Shown here piece by piece: positions 18,725 through 28,301 of a DNA stretch of 64,000 nt. Both the position numbers and the translations under genes were made by a program. Source of the DNA: Rheinheimera sp. MM224. GTDB taxonomy: Bacteria; Pseudomonadota; Gammaproteobacteria; Enterobacterales; Alteromonadaceae. A model generated the notes under the pieces. That model ran no database searches. It saw only the letters and a list, made by a program, of their open reading frames with translations, and was not told the DNA's origin. Each line of letters opens with the position of its first letter. The first letter of the stretch is position 1. The DNA is taken from the NCBI RefSeq assembly GCF_947090785.1, contig NZ_OX352320.1, forward strand, positions 3,027,001 through 3,091,000, in the 5' to 3' direction.

Positions 18725-19468
18725 CTAATTATTTTCGATAGGCTTAAAAGCAGTCAGCTTCAGACCCGCAGTTCCTGTCAGTTGCTGCAGTTGAGGCAGT
18801 TTTTGTTCCAGACGCTCTTTTTTCAGTTCAGGCCCAACCACGACACTGACCATGGATTGACCTTGTGCATTGGTGGTTGAACGGGTAAAGGTAGTAAAAC
18901 CGGCTTCCTTTAATTTAGCCACTAAAGCGGTCGCGTTTTCTACTTTACCAAAGCTCCCCACCCTGACTATCCAGGCTGTCTCATTTAACGCTGGATTGCC
19001 TTTGAGTTCTGCAGGCTTTTCTGTAGCAGGCGGCACAGCAGTTGTAGTCGCAGTCTGTGTCGTGCTATCTGTTACAGTCACAGGAGCTAAAGGGTTTTCT
19101 GTCGGCACTGGAATTGGGTCTGTTTCAGTGCCATCAGTGGGTTGTGCCACCATAGCTGCGCTGTCGGTCGAGGCTTCACTGCCAGCAGCTCCTGCCGTAA
19201 CCTCTGCAAAACTATTATCAGGTAAAGCCGCATCAGCAGCAGGTTCATTCACTGGTGTCGCCAATAACTCCTGCTGTTTTTCCGCTAATTGCTGTTTAGT
19301 GAACACCTGTTCCTGTTGCACTGTGGCAAATTCCGGACGCTCTGGAATAGCTTTAAATTCATCTTTTACCACCTGTTTTTGCCCATCCAGCAAATCAGGT
19401 AAAAAAACGATGGCAGCAATAATTAAAATGCTGCTGCCAATTAAGCGATTTTTAAAGGCGCTGGTCAT
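18725..19468 (-). CDS. dedD: SPOR-domain protein DedD
   Basis: The 247-residue bitopic protein has an N-terminal membrane anchor (RLIGSSILIIAAIVFLPDLL), a long low-complexity periplasmic linker rich in Ala, Thr and Pro (about residues 70-160) and a C-terminal SPOR domain (about 165-245, starting WIVRVGSFGKVENATAL) that binds denuded peptidoglycan at the division septum. The start ATG overlaps the folC stop (ATGA), the same neighbours as in E. coli. Confidence 0.93.
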   Translation of the reverse strand: MTSAFKNRLIGSSILIIAAIVFLPDLLDGQKQVVKDEFKAIPERPEFATVQQEQVFTKQQLAEKQQELLATPVNEPAADAALPDNSFAEVTAGAAGSEASTDSAAMVAQPTDGTETDPIPVPTENPLAPVTVTDSTTQTATTTAVPPATEKPAELKGNPALNETAWIVRVGSFGKVENATALVAKLKEAGFTTFTRSTTNAQGQSMVSVVVGPELKKERLEQKLPQLQQLTGTAGLKLTAFKPIENN

Positions 19469-20745
19469 ACATCTGTCTCCTTTTGCAGCGCTAGAACTGC
19501 CGACACTGTAACAAAAGAGCCGAAAATCACCAATAAATCATTAGCCTGCATGGATAATAGCGCTTGTTGGTAACCCGACTCTAAATCTGAATAACATGAA
19601 TAACTGCTCTGTGCTGGCAACTGCTGCAACAGCAAACTGGCCTCTGCCCCACGAGCGCCAGGTAAAGTCACCAGATGCCAGTGATCAGCCAAGGCATGAA
19701 AAGGAGCCAGACTGTGCTGAATGTCTTTATCTTTTAACATACCCACCAGCAGATGGACCCGAGCATAACCTGCTTTGATGAACTGAAGCTGAGCCGCCAA
19801 ATAACCGGCCGACTGCGGGTTATGCGCCACATCCAATAAAATACCTGGTGTTTTACTCAGCCACTGCATCCGTCCAGGCAGACTTAATTCGGCCAGAACC
19901 TTTGTGGCCTGTTGCTGTGAAGGCAACAAAGCTAAGGCTTCCAATGCAGTAAGAGCTGTCGCTATATTCTGCAGCGGCACTGCAGTCAGAGGTAAAGCCT
20001 CTAAACGGCTTTGTACACCTTGCCAGTGAAACCCCGCATCTGTGACGCTGTAGTGGTAATCCGAATTGATGCAAAGCAGTTTGGCTTTAAGATCCTGACT
20101 GTATTTCAACACCGACTGCGGAATATCTGTCTCGCCTATCACGGCTGGTTTACCAGCCCGGAATACTCCGGCTTTTTCGCGGCCAATACTTTCTCTATCT
20201 GGCCCTAAATAATCCTGATGGTCTAAATCGACTGTGGTCAGAATACTTAAATCAGGCTCAATAATATTGGTGGCGTCCAGTCGTCCACCTAAACCCACTT
20301 CAATCAGGCAGAGATCGGGTTGCTGTTGTTTCAGCAAATAAAATGACGCCAGCGTGGTGAACTCAAAATAGGTCAGCTCGATATCGCCACGTAGCTGTTC
20401 GATAAAAGCAAAAGCCTCACACCAAAGGGTGTCGGCCACATCTTCACCGTTGATACGCAAGCGCTCGTTAAATTGAAGCAAATGAGGAGAGCTATACACC
20501 CCCACAGACAAGCCCTGCACTGCGCAGAGCTGTTCAAGAGTGCGGGCTGTAGTACCTTTGCCATTGGTGCCGGCGATCAGAATTTTTTTACCAGGCAACA
20601 GATGCAAATCGGCACGCTGAGCGATGTTAAGCACCCGGCCCAATCCCAATTCAATCTGATGTTGCGGATGTTTTTGTTCTATATAACAAAGCCAATCCGT
20701 CAGGGTCTGACAGGATTGGCTTGTAGGCGATAAAAGATTGGTCAT
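19465..20745 (-). CDS. folC: Dihydrofolate / folylpolyglutamate synthase FolC
   Basis: FolC adds glutamate to dihydropteroate and extends folate polyglutamate tails. The 426-residue Mur-ligase-like enzyme has the ATP loop IAGTNGKGTTARTLEQL, SSPHLLQFNERLRING, GLGGRLDATNI and LLDVAHNPQSA. It starts 9 bases after accD, overlapping dedD by four bases at its end. Confidence 0.96.
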   Translation of the reverse strand: MTNLLSPTSQSCQTLTDWLCYIEQKHPQHQIELGLGRVLNIAQRADLHLLPGKKILIAGTNGKGTTARTLEQLCAVQGLSVGVYSSPHLLQFNERLRINGEDVADTLWCEAFAFIEQLRGDIELTYFEFTTLASFYLLKQQQPDLCLIEVGLGGRLDATNIIEPDLSILTTVDLDHQDYLGPDRESIGREKAGVFRAGKPAVIGETDIPQSVLKYSQDLKAKLLCINSDYHYSVTDAGFHWQGVQSRLEALPLTAVPLQNIATALTALEALALLPSQQQATKVLAELSLPGRMQWLSKTPGILLDVAHNPQSAGYLAAQLQFIKAGYARVHLLVGMLKDKDIQHSLAPFHALADHWHLVTLPGARGAEASLLLQQLPAQSSYSCYSDLESGYQQALLSMQANDLLVIFGSFVTVSAVLALQKETDV

Positions 20746-20754
20746 AACACCTTA

Positions 20755-21627
20755 TTAGGCGACGCGGTGTTCCTTGGCAGGAGCTGGCCATCGCATGAAT
20801 TTAGCCACAAGTCGCGCAATTGTATCGCGCATTTGGCGGCGGTCAACAATCATGTCGATAGCACCGTGTTCCAGCAGGAATTCGCTGCGCTGGAAACCTT
20901 CAGGTAATTTTTCACGTACTGTCTGCTCGATAACACGTGGACCGGCAAAACCGATCAGAGCTTTTGGCTCACCAATGTTTAAATCGCCCAGCATGGCCAG
21001 ACTGGCAGATACACCGCCCATAGTCGGGTCAGTCAGCACAGAAATATATGGTAAACCTGCTTCACTCAGTTTAGCTAAAGCCGCGCTGGTTTTTGCCATT
21101 TGCATCAAAGACATCAACGCTTCTTGCATACGGGCGCCACCACTGGCAGAGAAACAGATAAAAGGCACTTTGTTTTCAATAGCGTATTCAACACCTTTGA
21201 CAAACTTGGCACCAACTACAGACGCCATTGAGCCGCCCATAAATGCAAATTCAAATGAAGCAACCACCACAGGCATGCCCAATAAAGTACCGCGCATCAC
21301 GACCATGGCGTCTTTTTCATTGGTTTCTTTTTGTGCAGCAATAATACGGTCTTTGTATTTTTTGCTGTCTTTAAATTTCAACAGATCCTGAGGTTCCAGC
21401 TCTGCAGCCAATTCAACCATACCCCCGGTATCAAGGAAATTGTTTAAACGGTCTCTGGCACTGATACGCATATGGTTGTCACATTTAGGACAAACACCTA
21501 AGTTCCGATCCAGTTCTGCCTTGTACAATACAGCGTCACAAGAGGTACATTTAGTCCAGACCCCTTCAGGAATATTACGACGGGATGAAGACGAAGTTCT
21601 GGGCAGAATTTTTTCTAACCAACTCAT
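20755..21627 (-). CDS. accD: Acetyl-CoA carboxylase carboxyltransferase subunit beta
   Basis: AccD with AccA transfers the carboxyl group from biotin to acetyl-CoA, the first step of fatty-acid synthesis. The 290-residue protein has the N-terminal four-Cys zinc finger ([13 protein letters not shown] and VCPKCDNHM), then [14 protein letters not shown] and [12 protein letters not shown] of the carboxyltransferase. A terminator after truA implies its own promoter in the 146-base gap; it heads the five-gene unit down to purF. Confidence 0.97.
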   Translation of the reverse strand: MSWLEKILPRTSSSSRRNIPEGVWTKCTSCDAVLYKAELDRNLGVCPKCDNHMRISARDRLNNFLDTGGMVELAAELEPQDLLKFKDSKKYKDRIIAAQKETNEKDAMVVMRGTLLGMPVVVASFEFAFMGGSMASVVGAKFVKGVEYAIENKVPFICFSASGGARMQEALMSLMQMAKTSAALAKLSEAGLPYISVLTDPTMGGVSASLAMLGDLNIGEPKALIGFAGPRVIEQTVREKLPEGFQRSEFLLEHGAIDMIVDRRQMRDTIARLVAKFMRWPAPAKEHRVA

Positions 21628-21680
21628 AGTTGTTCCTTGGTATCGCAGCAGGGCTTGAGCCCAAACTTAGTTTATTGTGT

Positions 21681-21713
21681 AAAAAAGCGCCGATCATGCG
21701 GCTAACGGCGCTT
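21681..21713 (-). terminator. Terminator of truA
   Basis: On the reverse strand AAGCGCCG and CGGCGCTT (8 bp) pair around a 13-base loop, followed by T4. It separates truA from accD. Confidence 0.8.
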
Positions 21714-21773
21714 ATTAAAGCACAAAGCCATGATAGAACCTATAGCTAACTGGTCTTACTTCAAACGGCGGCT

Positions 21774-22580
21774 TCAGGCAGAGTCAGAGCAAAAACTGTC
21801 TGGCAGGAACAGCGGACCCAGTGGCATTTTCGGAATACCAAAGTGTTCCGGGTAATCCACATCCACCAGATACAAGCCTTCGGCTTTGGCCGTTGCTGCA
21901 GCTAAAGTCCGATCTTTCGCCGCCAGCAACTCTGCAATCCATTCTGGTTCTTTTAAACCCATACCCACTTGTAACAAGCTGCCAGTAATATTACGCACCA
22001 TATGGTGTAAAAAAGCATTGGCCTTAATATCCAGTACAATAAACTGCCCTACCCGGCTTAAATGCAGGTGCATCAGATTACGGAAGGGGCTGTGCGATTG
22101 GCACTGGATAGCACGAAATGACGTAAAATCATTTTCACCCAGTAAATGGACAGCAGCTTGCTGCATCAGTTCAATATTCAATTCCTGATGATAATGACTT
22201 AAACCAGCACCTAAAATCGCGGGCCTGAATTTATTGTTGTAAATGACATAACGGTAACGACGGGCAGTAGCAGAAAAACGGGCATGAAAATCATCCGACA
22301 CTTCTTTTGCCCAGCGCACTGCTATGCCATCCGGCAGATTGGAGTTGGCGCCCATAATCCAGGCGCGCATATCACGGTGAGCATCGGTATCAAAATGCAC
22401 GACCTGACCAGTCGCATGGACACCAGCGTCAGTGCGGCCAGCGCAGGATAATTCAATAGTTGCATTAGCAACCTTGGATAACGCAGCTTCCAGATGACCT
22501 TGCACACTTGGCACTTCACGTTGCCTTTGCCACCCAAATAAACCTACACCGTTGTATTCGATACCTAACGCAATTCGCAT
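21774..22580 (-). CDS. truA: tRNA pseudouridine synthase A
   Basis: TruA makes pseudouridine at tRNA positions 38-40. The 268-residue protein starts [11 protein letters not shown]; this ATG is preferred over upstream GTG/ATG codons because GGGAG lies 5 bases before it. The catalytic Asp is in [18 protein letters not shown], and [16 protein letters not shown] and [19 protein letters not shown] follow. It lies between fimV and accD as in many gammaproteobacteria. Confidence 0.95.
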   Translation of the reverse strand: MRIALGIEYNGVGLFGWQRQREVPSVQGHLEAALSKVANATIELSCAGRTDAGVHATGQVVHFDTDAHRDMRAWIMGANSNLPDGIAVRWAKEVSDDFHARFSATARRYRYVIYNNKFRPAILGAGLSHYHQELNIELMQQAAVHLLGENDFTSFRAIQCQSHSPFRNLMHLHLSRVGQFIVLDIKANAFLHHMVRNITGSLLQVGMGLKEPEWIAELLAAKDRTLAAATAKAEGLYLVDVDYPEHFGIPKMPLGPLFLPDSFCSDSA

Positions 22581-22729
22581 TCTGACTCCCATCACTTAGG
22601 GGCAGAAGTATAACTCAGGCATGGAGGGAAACTCACGAGTTTTAAAGGCAACAGCTTATTGTCATGGCAAGAACAGCAGCATGATTTAGTTTTGTGCTCA
22701 TGGGGGCATGAACAGAATTCAAGAACTGA

Positions 22730-22755
22730 AGGGTCAGAGTCAAGACTCTGACCCT
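22730..22755. terminator. Strong stem-loop after fimV
   Basis: AGGGTCAGAGTC and GACTCTGACCCT form a perfect 12-base inverted repeat with almost no loop, 7 bases after the fimV stop. There is no T-run, so it may stabilise or only partly end the fimV message before truA. Confidence 0.55.
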
Positions 22756-22761
22756 GTTGAT

Positions 22762-25674
22762 TTAAAGCAGGTCTTTTAAGCTTTGAGCTTCTTGTTTGAT
22801 ATGCTCTGGTGCGGCAGAACTTAGCACTTTGTCGATAAGATGCTCAGCGCCATCTTGCTCACCAATTTCGATATAAGCGCGGATTAAATCCAGATCGGCG
22901 GCAAAGCCTTGCTCAGCAGGATCAAGTTCCGGCTCGTGCTGCGCTGCAATGAAATCCTGATAATCCTCCAGCCCCACATCAATAGTGCGTACTGCATTTT
23001 GATGCAGTTGTGGCTCGTCTTCTGAATCATCCAGCAGCTTATCCAATGCCAACAATGAGAACTCCAGATCATCGGACTGAGCTTGCTTCAGGACCAAAGG
23101 CGGTTCCGCGTCAGTCGCTTGCACTGATGCCTCTACAGGTTCTGGATTTAACTCAGATAACACAACGTCAGCTATCTGTTCATCAGCGAGTCTATCTTCG
23201 GTATCAGTTTGTGCATAGTCGGCAAGCAACGCATCAAAGTCAGTTCCATCCAAAGCATCCAATTCAGATGCAATATCTTCGTTTGCCTGCTTGGTTTGTT
23301 CTGCGCTATCTGCTGCGTCATCCGAAACCACAAGAATTTCGTCTTCTAACTCATCATCGGTATCATCAACCAACGCAGCTTCATCTGAAAACTCAAGATC
23401 CGGGTATTCTTCCAAAACCTTACTAGGATTCTCAACAGACAAGGTTGCAGCAGAAACACGGCTTACGCTTAGATCTTCCTGTAACTCCAAATCTAAATCC
23501 GAAACTGACTCAATTAACTCAGGTTCAGCCGCCTGATCTGCTAGCTCCTGCCAGGCTTCGTTTGACTCAACTTCATAGGATTCTTCTTCGTTTACCTCAG
23601 AGCCGGACTCTGCTGACAAGCCAGCTTGCTGATCCACTCCCCCCATCAATTCCGCCAAATCGCCATGATCCGCATGGAAATGAGGAGGCATCTCACTCTC
23701 TTGCTCTTGTTGTGGTTCGTCCGACAACAGTAAAGCAACATCATCTGGGCTGAGCGGGTAATCATCTTCGTCAAATTCGAGACTGATATCCAACGCTGGT
23801 GCAACTTCAGCAGTCACATCCAGCGCCTCTGGAACATTAAATTCGTCCTGTTCGAGCTTACTTAAAGCATCAGTTTTTTTAGTATCTGGCCAATTTGCGG
23901 TGCCATCCAGCAGTGCATCAATATCAATATCCCCTTCGTCTTCAATAGACAAAGGTTCTGATCCGGACAATTCCTCATCGGCCAGCGATTCGGCAAACTC
24001 GTCAAGTTCAGAGCTATCAAAATGAGGCTGTTCAGGTTTCAAATCAACCAGATCTTCAGCCACCTCTGTTGGATTGTCGAATGCACTGTTCACCGAGCTA
24101 TCTATTGAACTTTCTGCTAACAACTGTGCTTCAGGCACGTTCTCAGTGACTACCAACTCATCAAGCAGTGAATCAAAGTCGACTTCTTCAACCTCCTCTA
24201 TTTCATCCAGACTGAACTCATCAGCTTCTGCAGAAACAGGGTTGCCCACATCAAAAGTGTCGCTATCCGGCTCATCGAGTTCAATCTCTTCAATCAGCTC
24301 ATCCTGTTCATCGTCAGCCTGTTCATCGTCAGCCTGTTCAGGTTGCTTTTGTTTTTGCTCTTCCGCTAATTGTTCAGCGACAGCCTGAGCGAATATATCG
24401 TCGGTGTCATCCAACTCTGGTTCTTCATCAAATAAGGCGGATAAATCAGTGCCGGACAAAATGTTATTGGGGTCGAAGTCTTTATCGGCTTTGATCGGCT
24501 GATCCAACAAATCATCAAGTAACTCGTCGTCCATAGAACTGGCATCAAGTAAATCTTTGCTGTCCAGTAAGTCATCATCATTCATCAGAATGTCGTCAAA
24601 CTCGTCTGCTCTGGTATCCAGCAACATATCGTCGTGTAAATCTATAGGCTCATCATCCAGACGTATTCCTTTGCTGCCAGAATCCAGCAAAGATTCATCC
24701 AGCGTCATCAGGCTGCTTTCGTCAAAGTCGAAGCTTTCATCCAAAGGAGGTAATGGCGAGCGATAACCAGGCTCTTGCTGTGGTACTGCTGTAGCCGCAC
24801 TTATAATTTGCTCGGATTTTCTGGTTCGGCGTTTAATCCAACTCAATACAGCAAACAATACAAATAAGGTAGGTAAGGAAGCCAACAGCACCCAAGTCAA
24901 ACTGCTGGAGGAAATATTTTGCCACAGCTCGGCAAAATTTGTCCCTTGTTGCTCTCGTTCAATCTGAGCTTTTTGTTGCGCCAGCATCTCGGATTGCTGT
25001 GCGACTAGTAACTGCAGTTGTTGCTGAATTTCACTGTCTTTATCGACCTGAGATTTCATCAATAGCATTTGATCGGCGAGTTGATCCAGTTTGTCCTTCA
25101 GCGCAGTGTTATCCGCTAACACTGCTTCAACTGTCACTTTTGATTCTGCTAGTTTACTCTGCAAATCAAGAAGTTGTCCTTTCTGTAACCCTTCAACACG
25201 GTTCAGTTCCTGTTTAATTTCCTGCTTCGCCTTATCTACGTCCTTTTGCTGAGCAGTATTTACCCCTTGTTTGACTTTGGCTGCAGCTGCTGCACGCACT
25301 CTGTCAGCCCAGATACGATCGTCTTCTTCCGATTTACGCTGGGCGTCTACAGCATCCACTTGCAGTATTTCATCAACATTAGGAATTGCCAGAAATGAAC
25401 CGACATTCAGGTGGTTAAAGTTGTCATCAAGGAAAGATTGTGGGTTTTTCAGGTAAATGGCGTGCATCACCTGATAGATGTTTAAACCAGGATGAGGCCG
25501 TACTTCTTCGGCAATACGCCATAAGGTGTCATTTGGAGTTAAAGGACCGACTCTGCTGCGGTCTGGATTTTCGGTGCTTTTAGGGCCTTTAAGGCGCACA
25601 GTGGTTTCCGCAGTGACGTTAACACTGCAGATCTGCAATAAAATACTGAAAATGAGAAGCCCAACTAAACGCAT
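22762..25674 (-). CDS. fimV: FimV-type LysM polar hub protein
   Basis: FimV/HubP proteins organise the cell pole, affecting type IV pili, flagella and chemoreceptor placement. From the ATG at 25674 (AGGA 8 bases upstream) the protein is 970 residues: signal peptide to about residue 25, a LysM-like peptidoglycan-binding segment (LTPNDTLWRIAEEVRP), a coiled coil (about 130-240), one membrane span (WVLLASLPTLFVLFAVLSW, about 268-288), a very acidic repetitive cytoplasmic region rich in Asp/Glu, and the C-terminal FimV helix domain ending HIKQEAQSLKDLL. Position beside truA is conserved. Confidence 0.93.
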   Translation of the reverse strand: MRLVGLLIFSILLQICSVNVTAETTVRLKGPKSTENPDRSRVGPLTPNDTLWRIAEEVRPHPGLNIYQVMHAIYLKNPQSFLDDNFNHLNVGSFLAIPNVDEILQVDAVDAQRKSEEDDRIWADRVRAAAAAKVKQGVNTAQQKDVDKAKQEIKQELNRVEGLQKGQLLDLQSKLAESKVTVEAVLADNTALKDKLDQLADQMLLMKSQVDKDSEIQQQLQLLVAQQSEMLAQQKAQIEREQQGTNFAELWQNISSSSLTWVLLASLPTLFVLFAVLSWIKRRTRKSEQIISAATAVPQQEPGYRSPLPPLDESFDFDESSLMTLDESLLDSGSKGIRLDDEPIDLHDDMLLDTRADEFDDILMNDDDLLDSKDLLDASSMDDELLDDLLDQPIKADKDFDPNNILSGTDLSALFDEEPELDDTDDIFAQAVAEQLAEEQKQKQPEQADDEQADDEQDELIEEIELDEPDSDTFDVGNPVSAEADEFSLDEIEEVEEVDFDSLLDELVVTENVPEAQLLAESSIDSSVNSAFDNPTEVAEDLVDLKPEQPHFDSSELDEFAESLADEELSGSEPLSIEDEGDIDIDALLDGTANWPDTKKTDALSKLEQDEFNVPEALDVTAEVAPALDISLEFDEDDYPLSPDDVALLLSDEPQQEQESEMPPHFHADHGDLAELMGGVDQQAGLSAESGSEVNEEESYEVESNEAWQELADQAAEPELIESVSDLDLELQEDLSVSRVSAATLSVENPSKVLEEYPDLEFSDEAALVDDTDDELEDEILVVSDDAADSAEQTKQANEDIASELDALDGTDFDALLADYAQTDTEDRLADEQIADVVLSELNPEPVEASVQATDAEPPLVLKQAQSDDLEFSLLALDKLLDDSEDEPQLHQNAVRTIDVGLEDYQDFIAAQHEPELDPAEQGFAADLDLIRAYIEIGEQDGAEHLIDKVLSSAAPEHIKQEAQSLKDLL

Positions 25675-25825
25675 CGATGATCCTTTAAGGCCGGAGATTA
25701 TTTTTCTGACACAAAAACACTGCAAGCATCGTTCCATACCCGAATAGTAAACCAGAAGAATGCCACTGGCTATGCTTAAACAAAATCTGCATATCTCTGC
25801 ATATCGGCTGCAGAATCAATTGCTT

Positions 25826-25952
25826 TATACTCTTCTTACTTGAAGCTGCAGCTTTGTTGACAGCACTCTATAGCCCAATCACATAAGAAGCCTATGTTCA
25901 TGGGGTCTATCTCGTTTGTCGCCTAACTGCAACTCCCATTACTTGGTGTATA
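25826..25952. repeat. Palindromic intergenic element, copy 1
   Basis: The core runs from CTTGAAGCTGCAGC at 25839 to CTGCAACTC at 25935; its reverse complement aligns along its whole length with 50685-50782. Outer ends TATAC (25826) and GTATA (25952) face each other as imperfect inverted repeats. No coding content. The related copy is near recR. Confidence 0.7.
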
Positions 25953-25960
25953 GAAAACAA

Positions 25961-25984
25961 CAAAGGCTCCACCAGGAGCCTTTG
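25961..25984 (-). terminator. Terminator of asd
   Basis: CAAAGGCTCC and GGAGCCTTTG pair over 10 bases around a 4-base loop; on the reverse strand TTGTTTTC follows. Confidence 0.85.
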
Positions 25985-26003
25985 TTTAGTTATTGATCTT
26001 GTC

Positions 26004-27023
26004 TTACAGATAGTCGCGGATTAAATGCTCAGCGATCTGAATACTATTAGTGGCAGCGCCTTTACGGATATTGTCAGCTACAACCCATAAGTTAATGCCA
26101 TTTTCATGGGAGAAGTCCTGGCGAATACGGCCAACAAATACATCATCCTGACCCGCAGCATTGCCCACTTGAGTCGGGTAATCTGCGTTGTCTTCCATCA
26201 AAGTCACACCTGGCGCATTGGCTAACAGCGCTTTGACCTGCTCTACACTGATTGGCATGCGGGTTTCCAGATGCACAGCTTCGGCATGACCATAAAACAC
26301 CGGCACACGAACCGCAGTAGCGTTTACGGAAATGCTGGTATCACCCATAATTTTTTGGGTTTCCCAGTGCATTTTCATTTCTTCTTTGGTGTAACCGTTA
26401 TCCAGAAATACATCAATTTGTGGAATACAGTTAAAAGCGATCTGGCGGGCAAACTTGCCGCCTTCTTCTAAAGGACGACCATTGAGTAACTGGGCGGTTT
26501 CTTTAGCTAGAGCTTCAACGCCTTGTTGACCAGCACCAGCAACCGACTGATAAGTGGCCACATTAATACGACTTATACCTACGGCATCATGAATTGGCTT
26601 TAACGCCACCAGCATCTGAATGGTAGAACAGTTTGGGTTGGCAATGATATTGCGGTTACGGAACTCTGCAATAGCGTGCGCATTCACTTCCGGCACTACT
26701 AACGGAATATCAGCTTCGTAGCGGTAGTGAGAGGTGTTGTCGATCACCACGCAACCTGCATCTGCAGCACGAGGTGCATAAGTTGCAGACACGCTGCCAC
26801 CGGCAGAGAACAAACCAATCTGCACCTTAGTCCAGTCAAAGGTCTCAGCATCCAGTACTTCGATTTGTTTACCCTTAAAGGTGATAAAGCCACCGGCAGA
26901 GCGGCTGCTGGCTAAAGGATAAAGTTTATTTACCGGAAAATCGCGCTGTTCTAAAATTTCAATTAAATGCTGGCCTACTAAACCTGTAGCACCTAACACA
27001 GCGACGTCGTATTGCTGAGCCAT
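26004..27023 (-). CDS. asd: Aspartate-semialdehyde dehydrogenase
   Basis: The enzyme reduces aspartyl phosphate to aspartate semialdehyde for lysine, threonine, methionine and diaminopimelate. The 339-residue protein has the nucleotide loop VLGATGLVGQHLIEIL, the catalytic Cys in NPNCSTIQML, QSVAGAGQQGVE and the His-containing FYGHAEAVHLE. It occupies the place that the Asd-like usg gene has in E. coli, but the intact active site supports true dehydrogenase activity. It follows pdxB by 20 bases. Confidence 0.92.
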   Translation of the reverse strand: MAQQYDVAVLGATGLVGQHLIEILEQRDFPVNKLYPLASSRSAGGFITFKGKQIEVLDAETFDWTKVQIGLFSAGGSVSATYAPRAADAGCVVIDNTSHYRYEADIPLVVPEVNAHAIAEFRNRNIIANPNCSTIQMLVALKPIHDAVGISRINVATYQSVAGAGQQGVEALAKETAQLLNGRPLEEGGKFARQIAFNCIPQIDVFLDNGYTKEEMKMHWETQKIMGDTSISVNATAVRVPVFYGHAEAVHLETRMPISVEQVKALLANAPGVTLMEDNADYPTQVGNAAGQDDVFVGRIRQDFSHENGINLWVVADNIRKGAATNSIQIAEHLIRDYL

Positions 27024-27043
27024 GGTTATTCCCCTTTCATTTG

Positions 27044-28171
27044 TTACTGGCTGCTAAAACCTAATGTTGTTAAAAACTCAGGCACTTCTTGTCCTGTCAG
27101 CCGCACCGAGCTGTATTCACGCCGCGGTGGGTATGACTTTCTAAGCCAGTCAAAACCTTGTGTTTTATTGTCTTGCATCATATAGAAACGAAACAAAGCA
27201 TCGTCCCGGCGCACATCATATAACAGCCGGGTTAAATTTTGGACATCTAAAAGTCCAAAATTTGAATTTATTTTCAGCTCTGAAACTTGAGGCTCTGGCA
27301 GCACTTGCGCCAGGGTCTTTGTCGGGCTTAACCCCAACTGCTGGCAAAATGCCTGATACAGCATTTCAGTACCACGGGCTTTACCTTCAATACTGTGGCC
27401 TGCAATATGAGCACTGGCTATATCTGTATAAGGGATCAGCCGTACATCAGGTTCTGGCTCATTAGCCCAGACATCCAGCACCATCGCTCTTTTGTGGCCA
27501 GACTGAGCCTCCGTCAATAAAGCGTCGTTATTGGTCACTTCGCCACGGCAGGCATTGATCACAGCACAATCTGTTTTGAGTAGTTTTAAGGTCCGGCTGT
27601 TGAGTAAATCCACTGTTGCATCAGGGCCGGTTTTAACCAAAGGCACATGAAAACTGACGATATCAAGCTGGGGTAATAATACTTCAAACGGAATATGCGG
27701 AAAATCAGGGTCTGCAGCTGCACGCTGTGGGTCGCAGCATAATACCTTGATAGACAAGGCCTCAAGCGCACTTACCAGCACCCGACCAATATTACCAACC
27801 CCTACCACACCGACCGTTTTTTGTTGTAAATTCCATTGGTACTTTTCTGCCAGCACAAAGATGCTACTCACTACATACTCAACCACTGACTGAGCATTAC
27901 AACCAGGCGCACTACTAAAACCAATACCCCGTTGTTGCAGATAGCTCTGATCGATATGATCGGTGCCAATGGTGGCAGTACCAACAAATTTCAGCTTTGG
28001 GCTTTTTGATAACAATTGCTGATTGACCTTGGTCACAGAACGCACCAGCAGCACATCAGCGTCACTAATCTGATCCGCAGTTAAAGTGCGGCCATTGACC
28101 AGCGTGACCTCACCTAATTCGGCAAAGAAGTCTTTGACGTACGGCATATTTTCGTCGGCGTATATCTTCAT
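27044..28171 (-). CDS. pdxB: Erythronate-4-phosphate dehydrogenase PdxB
   Basis: PdxB performs the second step of the DXP-dependent pyridoxal phosphate pathway. The 375-residue D-2-hydroxyacid dehydrogenase (E. coli 378) has SVTKVNQQLL, FVGTATIGTDHID, the NAD loop VGVVGVGNIGRVL, NACRGEV, and catalytic His in SAHIAGHSIEGKARGTEM, plus the PdxB-specific C-terminal dimer domain. It forms an operon with asd. Confidence 0.96.
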   Translation of the reverse strand: MKIYADENMPYVKDFFAELGEVTLVNGRTLTADQISDADVLLVRSVTKVNQQLLSKSPKLKFVGTATIGTDHIDQSYLQQRGIGFSSAPGCNAQSVVEYVVSSIFVLAEKYQWNLQQKTVGVVGVGNIGRVLVSALEALSIKVLCCDPQRAAADPDFPHIPFEVLLPQLDIVSFHVPLVKTGPDATVDLLNSRTLKLLKTDCAVINACRGEVTNNDALLTEAQSGHKRAMVLDVWANEPEPDVRLIPYTDIASAHIAGHSIEGKARGTEMLYQAFCQQLGLSPTKTLAQVLPEPQVSELKINSNFGLLDVQNLTRLLYDVRRDDALFRFYMMQDNKTQGFDWLRKSYPPRREYSSVRLTGQEVPEFLTTLGFSSQ

Positions 28172-28256
28172 CTGTATCAGTCCACTGTCAGAATGGCGGT
28201 ATTGTAACGACGCTCAATCCTTTGAGCCATCGGATTTGCTAATTTTTGACTGGCCA

Positions 28257-28288
28257 ATAAAAAACGCTGCACCAGGCAGCGTTTTTTT
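28257..28288. terminator. Terminator between fabB and pdxB
   Basis: AACGCTGC and GCAGCGTT pair over 8 bases with A-run and T-run on the two sides; on the reverse strand it ends fabB. Confidence 0.92.
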
Positions 28289-28301
28289 GACAGAGGAAAA
28301 A

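Larger units (their letters stand above)
25675..26003. other. 329-base gap between asd and fimV
   Basis: It holds the fimV ribosome site, a ~97-base palindromic dispersed element (25839-25935) and the asd terminator. No credible ORF is seen. Confidence 0.6.

Noticed and set aside
18870..19511. 213-codon forward ORF opposite dedD/folC
   Set aside because: It is the reverse image of the Ala/Thr-rich dedD linker; dedD has a clear SPOR domain and conserved neighbours.
23010..24766. Several forward-strand ORFs of 70-140 codons opposite fimV
   Set aside because: They mirror the acidic, low-complexity fimV coding sequence and have Ser-rich shadow composition; fimV explains the region.
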